Assembly: GCA_900548505.1 (NCBI GenBank)
Contig: URKI01000040.1
Span: 1 to 19,977, forward strand
Source of the DNA: an uncultured Oscillibacter sp.
GTDB lineage: Bacteria; Bacillota; Clostridia; Oscillospirales; Oscillospiraceae
Direction: 5' to 3'
Length of the DNA: 19,977 bases
The notes beneath the pieces are model-generated. The model was not told the origin of the DNA. It worked only from the letters and a program-made list of their open reading frames with translations, and searched no databases. Shown here piece by piece: positions 15,263 to 19,977 of this stretch (within the stretch, counting starts at the first letter, position 1; every line of letters begins with the position of its first letter). The translations under genes were made by a program, and so were the position numbers.

Positions 15263-15299
15263 AAAGCACGGTCTGGAACATTCCAGACCGTGCTTTGAT
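15263..15299. terminator. Terminator, usable from both sides
   Basis: AAAGCACGGTCTGG (15263-15276) pairs exactly with CCAGACCGTGCTTT (15283-15296), a 14-bp stem with a six-base loop. It is followed on the plus strand by GATTTTATG and on the minus strand by a short T-run. It lies between the converging MATE gene and the hypothetical gene at 15310. Confidence 0.88.
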
Positions 15300-15309
15300 T
15301 TTATGGCTC

Positions 15310-15747
15310 TCAGCGGGCTTTGGCGGTGCCCCTGCCGGGTTCCCCGCACTCCATGGCACTATTCATGAGCAAAAGCAGCTCCAGCACGCTGCGGAAGCTC
15401 TCCTCCCGCCGGCCCTCTGTCCAGGCGACAGACCCCTGCCAGCTGGCATTCTGCCGGAAGAGGATGCGCAGCTGGAATGTAGCAACATCTCCGCTGGGTG
15501 CCTTTGCGCCAAAGGGGATATCTCCCGGAGCAGGTACGGAAAAGGTGCGCTTGGCCCCAAAGGACTGCTGCGTCTTTTCCCGGCCCAGCAGTGCCTCGAT
15601 CTGCAAAAGCAGCTGCACCGCGCTGCAGAATCCCTGCCCGTCCTGCCAGTCCGGATGGTAAAGCCGCCCGGAAAAATCTCCATCCCCGCACCGATCCACG
15701 CAAACCAGGATCAGGCGAGCTCCGTTTTCACCGACTCTTCCGCCCAT
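15310..15747 (-). CDS. Conserved hypothetical protein, 145 residues
   Basis: Unknown function. The start MGGRVGENGARLILVCVD is followed by GDFSGRLYHP (23-32), a helical segment SAVQLLLQIEALLG (42-55), then GDVATFQLRILFRQNASWQG (87-105) and ESFRSVLELLLLMNSAM (116-132). The alternating beta-type strands and WQG/FRS segments resemble small Clostridia proteins I have seen annotated only as hypothetical; I cannot give a family number. There is no signal peptide, membrane segment or metal motif. The ATG at 15747 has AGGAGG six bases upstream. Single gene with a possible extended -10 promoter and its own terminator. It is a real gene by ribosome-binding site, layout and protein-like composition. Confidence 0.75.
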   Translation of the reverse strand: MGGRVGENGARLILVCVDRCGDGDFSGRLYHPDWQDGQGFCSAVQLLLQIEALLGREKTQQSFGAKRTFSVPAPGDIPFGAKAPSGDVATFQLRILFRQNASWQGSVAWTEGRREESFRSVLELLLLMNSAMECGEPGRGTAKAR

Positions 15748-15776
15748 CAGCGCCCTCCTCTCCAGTTTATGGAGGT

Positions 15777-15785
15777 ATCTTATCA
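15777..15785 (-). promoter_or_regulatory. Possible extended -10 promoter of the hypothetical gene
   Basis: Minus-strand TGATAAGAT (extended -10) followed by ACC, the same layout as the putP promoter (TGGTAAGATACC). No clear -35 is seen. The leader would contain CTCCATAAACTGGAG, a five-bp hairpin right before the AGGAGG. Confidence 0.4.
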
Positions 15786-15885
15786 CCGGGGCGTTACAAA
15801 TGCCGTTACATTTCTCTGAAAGTTTTTCAAAGCCAACGGATTTTTCAAAATTTTCAGCAAAAATTCACTTCAGCGAACTGCTTTC

Positions 15886-17184
15886 TCAATCCCAGCTGAT
15901 CACACCGTCTGCGCCGACGTGCAGGCTCCGGCCAAAGTAATAGGTCATGATCCGGGCCAGAGACTCCGTATCTGCCGCGCCGGACACCTCATAGGCCGCG
16001 TGCATGGCCAGCTGGGCAAGGCCGATGTCCACACTGGGCACAGAGAAGTGGGCCGTGGAGATGTTGCCCAGGGTGGAACCGCCGGGCAGGTCTGCCCGGT
16101 TGCTGTACCGCTGCACACGGACTCCCGCCTCCCGGCACATCTCCAGGAAGACCGCGCCGGACACTGCATCCGTGGTGTATTTCTGATTGGCGTTGTATTT
16201 GACCACCACACCGCCGTTGACCACCGGGTATTCGTTCTTGTCCGCATATTCCGGATGCGCCGGATGCAGGGCATGGGCATTGTCCGCGGAAACCAGGAAG
16301 CTGTTCGCCGTCAGCCGCGGCAGCTCCCAGCCCATTCTCTCGCAGATACGTCCCGTCACATCCTGCAAAAAGGTGGAGTCGGCTCCCTGGCGGCTGCCGC
16401 TGCCCACCTCCTCATGGTCAAAGAGGCAAAACAGCGGCACGGAGGCGCTCTCCTCCGCCTGCAAGAATCCCTCGAAGCAGCCGAAAGCGCACTGCAGATC
16501 GTCCAGCCGGGCACCGCCCACCAGCTCTTCCTCCGCCCCCAGCAGCGACGCAGTCGTCCTGGGATAGAGGAACAGGTCTGTTGCCACCACGTTTTCCGCG
16601 GAAATTCCAAGGGAACCGGCCACGATTTCTGTAAAGTCTTTCGACTTTTCACCTCCTAAAATTGGAAGAAGATCTGTATTCGCTTTCAGTGCGGTCCCCT
16701 TGTTTACCTCCCGGTCCAGGTGGATAGCCACGCTGGGGATCACCAGCAGGTCCCGGTCCACATTCACAAGGCGCACCACCAGCCCGTCCTCCGTGCGGAC
16801 CACCACCCGTCCCGCCACCGAGAGGGGCCGGTCCAGCCAGGAACGGGAGATCATGCCGCCGTACGGCTCCACAGAAAGCCGCTTCAGTCCGCCGGCGGGC
16901 GCCGCCTCTGCCTGCTGGCGGACCTTGAACGTGGGAGAATCCCCGTGGGCCGCCGCAGCCATAAAGCCCACCGCCCTCTGACGGGGCAGCCGGAACGCCG
17001 CCAAGGCGGCGTCTCCCCGCAGCACGAAGTATCGCCCGCCGGGTGTCAGATCCCAGGGTTCATGCTCCCACAGGCGCGTATAGCCCTGCTCTGTCAGCCG
17101 CCGGGCCAGGTTGTCCGCCGCATGGTAGCAGGTGGGGCTGCTATTCAAAAAGTCCAGCAGTCTCCGGGAGAGTGCTCCATCCAT
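15886..17184 (-). CDS. apeB: M18-family aminopeptidase (aspartyl aminopeptidase type)
   Basis: Cytoplasmic dinuclear-zinc aminopeptidase that trims N-terminal residues, typically acidic ones, from peptides; 432 residues, the normal M18 length. Expected ligands and catalytic residues are present in order: His80 (AHGDSPTFKV), Asp228 (ARLDDLQ), Glu258/Glu259 (FDHEEVGS), Asp301 (SADNAHALHP) and His379 (STAHFSVPSVDIG). The ATG at 17184 has GGAGGT seven bases upstream. Its promoter is divergent from the HAD gene and its -10 box sits inside a 17-base palindrome. A weak hairpin with TTTTTG follows the stop (about 15860-15880) and may end transcription. The acidic specificity is inferred from the family; the gene symbol follows common usage in bacterial annotation. 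Confidence 0.93.
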   Translation of the reverse strand: MDGALSRRLLDFLNSSPTCYHAADNLARRLTEQGYTRLWEHEPWDLTPGGRYFVLRGDAALAAFRLPRQRAVGFMAAAAHGDSPTFKVRQQAEAAPAGGLKRLSVEPYGGMISRSWLDRPLSVAGRVVVRTEDGLVVRLVNVDRDLLVIPSVAIHLDREVNKGTALKANTDLLPILGGEKSKDFTEIVAGSLGISAENVVATDLFLYPRTTASLLGAEEELVGGARLDDLQCAFGCFEGFLQAEESASVPLFCLFDHEEVGSGSRQGADSTFLQDVTGRICERMGWELPRLTANSFLVSADNAHALHPAHPEYADKNEYPVVNGGVVVKYNANQKYTTDAVSGAVFLEMCREAGVRVQRYSNRADLPGGSTLGNISTAHFSVPSVDIGLAQLAMHAAYEVSGAADTESLARIMTYYFGRSLHVGADGVISWD

Positions 17185-17210
17185 AAAAGGTACCTCCGGT
17201 TTGAAATGAT

Positions 17211-17227
17211 GGTGGTATTATACCACC
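17211..17227. promoter_or_regulatory. 17-base palindrome between divergent promoters (candidate operator)
   Basis: GGTGGTAT and ATACCACC are exact reverse complements around a central T. The palindrome contains the -10 of the aminopeptidase promoter and ends nine bases before the -10 of the HAD gene. It lies upstream of both predicted transcription starts, so it would act as DNA rather than as an RNA hairpin. Confidence 0.5.
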
Positions 17228-17246
17228 TCTCATGCTAAAATGACAA
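17217..17246 (-). promoter_or_regulatory. Promoter of the M18 aminopeptidase gene
   Basis: Minus-strand TTGTCA at 17246-17241, an 18-base spacer and a perfect TATAAT at 17222-17217. Confidence 0.65.
17233..17241 (+). promoter_or_regulatory. Possible extended -10 promoter of the HAD gene
   Basis: TGCTAAAAT is an extended -10 without an obvious -35. It would give a very short leader of about 14 bases containing AGGAGG (17249-17254). Confidence 0.4.
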
Positions 17247-17261
17247 TGAGGAGGCGATGTT

Positions 17262-18089
17262 ATGAAAATTCGGTGCATTGCGCTGGATCTGGACCAGACC
17301 ACGCTGGACGGCGAGGGACGGCTCTCTCCGGCAAACCGGGCCGCTCTGGAGCGCGCCATTTCCCAGGGCGTCCATATCGTGATCGCCAGCGGGCGCCCCT
17401 ACGCCGCCCTTCCGGAAGATGTCTTATCCGTCCCCGGCATTGAATACGCCATCACCTCCAACGGTGCCGCCGTCTATTATCTGCCGGACGACACCTGCCT
17501 GCATCGCTGCACGCTCACGCCTGATTCCGTGGAGAAGGTGCTTGCCCGCACCGCCGGGCTGTCCCTGGCCTATGAGGTGTTCGTGGACGGCCGCGGCTAT
17601 GCCCAGGCGGACTATGTGCGCACGCCGGAGCGATACGGTGCCTGCGGCCGGGCAGCCGATTACGTCCGCCGGACCCGCCAGCCCGTGGAGGATATCACCG
17701 CCTTTATCCGCGCAAACCGGGACAAGCTGGACAGTCTGGACCTCGTTACCGACGATCAGAGCCTGCGGCAGCGTCTGCGAGAGGAGATTTTATGTGATGT
17801 GGATGACCTTTACATCACAACATCCATGCGCTATTTGCTGGAACTCTCCAACCGGCAATGCGGAAAGCACGCCGGCGTGCGGTTTGTTGCCGACCGGCTG
17901 GGCCTTTCCCCCGAACAGATAGCCGCTTTTGGCGACGGAGACAACGACGCCGACATGCTGGCCTTTGTGGGACAGGGCATCGCCATGGCCAACGCCTCTC
18001 CCCTCTGCCTTGCCGCCGCCCGCCATGTCACCCTGGACCACCGGCACGACGGCGTAGCCCACGGCATCCGCACCATCTTAGACATCTGA
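17262..18089 (+). CDS. HAD-superfamily phosphatase, Cof type
   Basis: Haloacid-dehalogenase-like hydrolase of the Cof/IIB group, which dephosphorylates small phosphorylated metabolites such as sugar phosphates in the cytoplasm; 275 residues. All four motifs are visible: nucleophile Asp9 and acid/base Asp11 in DLDQTTL, Ser43 in ASGRP, Lys202 in SNRQCGKHAGV, and the magnesium-binding GDGDNDADM with Asp225 and Asp229. Motif I has Gln12 where glycine is usual (DLDGT), a mild change that leaves both aspartates intact. The cap domain lies between about 85 and 195. The ATG at 17262 has AGGAGG seven bases upstream. It is divergent from the aminopeptidase gene. The exact substrate cannot be inferred. 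No clear terminator follows before the riboswitch promoter. Confidence 0.92.
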   Translation: MKIRCIALDLDQTTLDGEGRLSPANRAALERAISQGVHIVIASGRPYAALPEDVLSVPGIEYAITSNGAAVYYLPDDTCLHRCTLTPDSVEKVLARTAGLSLAYEVFVDGRGYAQADYVRTPERYGACGRAADYVRRTRQPVEDITAFIRANRDKLDSLDLVTDDQSLRQRLREEILCDVDDLYITTSMRYLLELSNRQCGKHAGVRFVADRLGLSPEQIAAFGDGDNDADMLAFVGQGIAMANASPLCLAAARHVTLDHRHDGVAHGIRTILDI

Positions 18090-18121
18090 CCTCGTTATAC
18101 CAGCCATCACCAAAAACGGGA

Positions 18122-18150
18122 TTGACAATCCGCCCGGGTGTCTTTATACT
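18122..18150 (+). promoter_or_regulatory. Promoter of the purine riboswitch-permease transcript
   Basis: Perfect TTGACA at 18122-18127, a 17-base spacer and TATACT at 18145-18150. The start near 18157 is about 20 bases ahead of the riboswitch aptamer. Confidence 0.85.
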
Positions 18151-18176
18151 AAAAACAGACAATCACATACGACGGA

Positions 18177-18290
18177 CTTATATAGGCCCATAATTGGATG
18201 GGCGTCTCTACCAGCTGCCGGAACAGCTGCGCTATAAGGACTGCCCCGTTCAGGGGTAGGCTTGCAGCGTCTCATCCGGCAGTCTTTTTG
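18177..18290 (+). promoter_or_regulatory. Purine (guanine-class) riboswitch with transcription terminator
   Basis: Three-way junction aptamer. P1 is CTTATA (18177-18182) with TATAAG (18233-18238). P2 is GCCCAT with ATGGGC, loop AATTGG. P3 is CAGCTG with CAGCTG, loop CCGGAA; the GG of loop 2 and CC of loop 3 can make the known kissing pairs. The joining strand is TCTCTACC (18205-18212). The pocket bases U22, U47, U51 and C74 correspond to 18183, 18205, 18209 and 18232; C74 indicates guanine or hypoxanthine rather than adenine. The off-state terminator is GACTGCC (18239-18245) with GGCAGTC (18278-18284) followed by TTTTT. An alternative antiterminator spans 18230-18269. The permease gene starts 63 bases downstream. 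Confidence 0.92.
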
Positions 18291-18352
18291 TTCACTGCGG
18301 CCGGGCCGGCCGGCCGTAAAAATATGGGAAACAGAAAGAGAGGGTTTTAGCT

Positions 18353-19723
18353 ATGGGTACACTGGATCGAGTATTTCACCTAAGCGAGAACAAAACAGAC
18401 GTCAAAACTGAGGTCATGGCAGGTATCACCACGTTCATGACCATGGCCTACATCCTGGCCGTCAACCCGGACATCCTCAGCGCTTCGGGCATGGACAAGG
18501 GTGCCGTATTCACCGCAACCTGTCTTGCCTCCCTGATTGCAACCGTCCTGATGGCTCTGCTGTCCAACTATCCCTTCGTCCTTTCCGCCGGCATGGGACT
18601 GAACGCCTACTTTGCTTATACCGTGGTAGGCAGCATGGGCTATTCCTGGCAGATGGCGCTGGCCGCCGTGTTTGTGGAGGGCCTCATCTTCATCGCGCTC
18701 TCCCTGACCAATGTGCGGGAAGCCATCTTCAACTCCATCCCCATGCCTCTCAAGCGCGCCGTTTCCGCCGGCATCGGATTGTTCATCGCCTTCATCGGCC
18801 TGCAGAACTGCAAGCTGGTAGTGGACTCCTCCACTTTGGTGACCGTTTACAGCTTCAGCAAAAACGCCGAGACCTTCCGCACCGAAGGCATCACCGTTCT
18901 GCTGGCGATCATCGGTGTGCTGATCACCGCGATCCTGATGGTGAAGAAGGTCAAGGGCGGCATCCTCTGGGGCATCCTCATCACCTGGCTGCTGGGCATT
19001 GCCTGCGAGCTGACCGGCCTGTATGTCCCCAACGCGGAAATGGGCTTTTACAGCGTGATGCCGGACTTCTCCTCCGGAATCTCCATTCCCAGCATCATGC
19101 CCACTCTGGGCCAGATGGACTTTTCCGCCGTGTTCTCCCTGGACTTCTTTGTGGTGATCTTTGCCTTCCTGTTCGTGGATATGTTTGATACCCTGGGCAC
19201 GCTGATCGGCGTGGCCTCCAAGGCAGACATGCTGGATGAGCAGGGCCGCCTGCCCAGAATCCGCGGCGCTCTGCTGGCGGACGCCGTCGGTACCTCCGCC
19301 GGTGCTGCGCTGGGTACCTCCACCATCACCACCTTCGTGGAAAGCGCCTCCGGCGTGGCCGAGGGCGGCCGCACCGGCCTGACCGCCGTGGTCATTGCCG
19401 GGCTGTTCTTCCTCTCGCTGTTCTTCGCGCCCCTGGTGGCCCTGGTACCGTCTTTCGCCACCGCGCCCGTGCTGATCATCGTGGGCGCGCTGATGATGCA
19501 GGAAGTGGGGCGCATCCGCTTCGCGGACTTCACCGTGGCCCTGCCCGCCTTTCTGACCATCGTGAGCATGCCCCTGACCTTCAACATCGCCACGGGCTTT
19601 GGTTTCGGCTTTGTGAGCTGGGTGGGCATCAAGCTGCTGTCGGGCCGCTTCAAGGACGTCAATCTGATCATGTGCCTGATTGCGCTGTGCTTCGGGATTA
19701 ACTTTGCCCTGCGCCTGCATTAG
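18353..19723 (+). CDS. pbuG: NCS2-family guanine/hypoxanthine permease, AzgA/PbuG-like
   Basis: Proton-coupled purine uptake transporter in the cytoplasmic membrane; 456 residues, many membrane segments. Family hallmarks: FHLSENKTDVKTEVMAGITT, TFMTMAYILAVNPDIL, SAGMGLNAYFAYTVVG, DTLGTLIGVASKADM and GTSTITTFVESASGVAEGGR then TGLTAV, all typical of the AzgA branch rather than the UraA/xanthine branch. The ATG at 18353 has GAGAGGG eight bases upstream. The purine riboswitch in its leader independently supports the substrate class and makes expression fall when guanine or hypoxanthine is plentiful. B. subtilis pbuG is controlled in the same way. No strong terminator is visible after the stop codon. 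Confidence 0.93.
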   Translation: MGTLDRVFHLSENKTDVKTEVMAGITTFMTMAYILAVNPDILSASGMDKGAVFTATCLASLIATVLMALLSNYPFVLSAGMGLNAYFAYTVVGSMGYSWQMALAAVFVEGLIFIALSLTNVREAIFNSIPMPLKRAVSAGIGLFIAFIGLQNCKLVVDSSTLVTVYSFSKNAETFRTEGITVLLAIIGVLITAILMVKKVKGGILWGILITWLLGIACELTGLYVPNAEMGFYSVMPDFSSGISIPSIMPTLGQMDFSAVFSLDFFVVIFAFLFVDMFDTLGTLIGVASKADMLDEQGRLPRIRGALLADAVGTSAGAALGTSTITTFVESASGVAEGGRTGLTAVVIAGLFFLSLFFAPLVALVPSFATAPVLIIVGALMMQEVGRIRFADFTVALPAFLTIVSMPLTFNIATGFGFGFVSWVGIKLLSGRFKDVNLIMCLIALCFGINFALRLH

Positions 19724-19950
19724 GAAACGCTGAGTACTGGTCTTTTTGCCCTCTGCCCGCGTCAGGATCGCCCCGTGCGAAGGTCGGGTTTGCATATACT
19801 CCCGCCGCTCGGGACTCGCCTTCCCCGGCAGAGAACGAAAATCCTAATGGAAACAGTCCCCAGCGTATTTGAATGTTGAAATACTCTGGCATAAACAAGC
19901 GCGCCGGTTTTCCCGGCCTATGTCCGGATCCGCATGACACAAGACATACG
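19724..19950. other. Intergenic tail without a recognisable gene
   Basis: I see no credible coding region here. Structure that can be seen: CTCTGCC near 19750 and GGCAGAG near 19829, able to pair around about 70 bases; CCCGCCGCTCGGG (four-bp hairpin); CCAGCGTATTT and AAATACTCTGG near 19863-19889 (ten pairs with one mismatch); and GCCGG TTTTC CCGGC near 19905. None is a clear terminator for the permease gene. Confidence 0.4.
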
Positions 19951-19977
19951 CTGTCTCTTATACACATCTCCGAGCCC
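19951..19977 (+). other. Illumina Nextera adapter sequence (artefact)
   Basis: The last 27 bases, CTGTCTCTTATACACATCTC followed by CGAGCCC, match the start of the standard Nextera (Tn5 mosaic end plus read-2) adapter exactly. They are not genomic DNA of this organism, and the true sequence ends at or just before 19950. Confidence 0.97.

Noticed and set aside
18296..18316. GC-rich run of GGCC units before the permease gene as a repeat element or operator
   Set aside because: It is short, low-complexity and self-complementary in many registers; no specific function can be supported.
18380..19795. 471-codon minus-strand open frame opposite the purine permease
   Set aside because: Antisense composition (His/Gly/Gln rich) and no motif; the plus-strand permease has a riboswitch, ribosome-binding site and clear family motifs.
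19698..19967. 89-codon minus-strand frame starting MCIRDS
   Set aside because: The start codon and first residues come from the Nextera adapter; the rest is intergenic or antisense to the permease end.

Overview
This 19,977-base window is GC-rich bacterial DNA, densely coded on both strands. Most genes are preceded by strong AGGAGG-type ribosome-binding sites and many by recognisable sigma-A promoters. The gene content fits a Gram-positive anaerobe of class Clostridia, most likely a gut Oscillospiraceae/Ruminococcaceae-type organism: a SCIFF (six cysteines in forty-five) peptide with its radical-SAM maturase, a DUF4317 protein, a two-subunit iron-sulfur serine dehydratase, and a purine riboswitch ahead of a PbuG-like permease. 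The family assignment is inference, and I would not name a genus. No mobile element, CRISPR array, tRNA or rRNA lies inside the window. No gene-free stretch exceeds 300 bases.

Layout. The left edge (1-110) carries tandem promoters firing leftwards off the sequence, possibly for an rRNA operon. Next are putP (proline symporter, minus), a 30-bp perfect inverted repeat and a TetR-type regulator (minus). Divergent from the regulator is dapF with a DAACS-family amino-acid transporter (plus), followed by a hybrid sensor kinase whose outer domain carries an amino-acid-binding dCache signature. A bidirectional terminator separates this block from a long minus-strand group: a DUF4317 protein and an Orn/Lys/Arg-type decarboxylase, then scfA-scfB, then sdaAB-sdaAA. 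From 13.85 kb come a MATE exporter (plus), a conserved hypothetical protein (minus), an M18 aminopeptidase (minus) and a divergent HAD phosphatase (plus). Last is a purine-riboswitch-controlled NCS2 permease (plus). The final 27 bases match Illumina Nextera adapter sequence, so the right end is a library or assembly artefact.

Theme. Much of the window concerns uptake and use of amino acids: proline and DAACS transport, amino-acid sensing, serine deamination, basic amino-acid decarboxylation, peptide trimming and lysine/peptidoglycan precursor synthesis. The other clear functions are purine salvage and production of a small thioether-crosslinked peptide. That peptide gene, scfA (50 codons), is easily missed. 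It has its own promoter and leader hairpin, and a terminator-like hairpin separates it from its maturase gene.

I see no wholly new system. The most informative observations are the fully readable riboswitch switching mechanism, a SCIFF peptide with a seventh cysteine, a transporter lacking the arginine that selects acidic substrates, and two genes whose apparent ATG starts are really parts of promoter -10 boxes.
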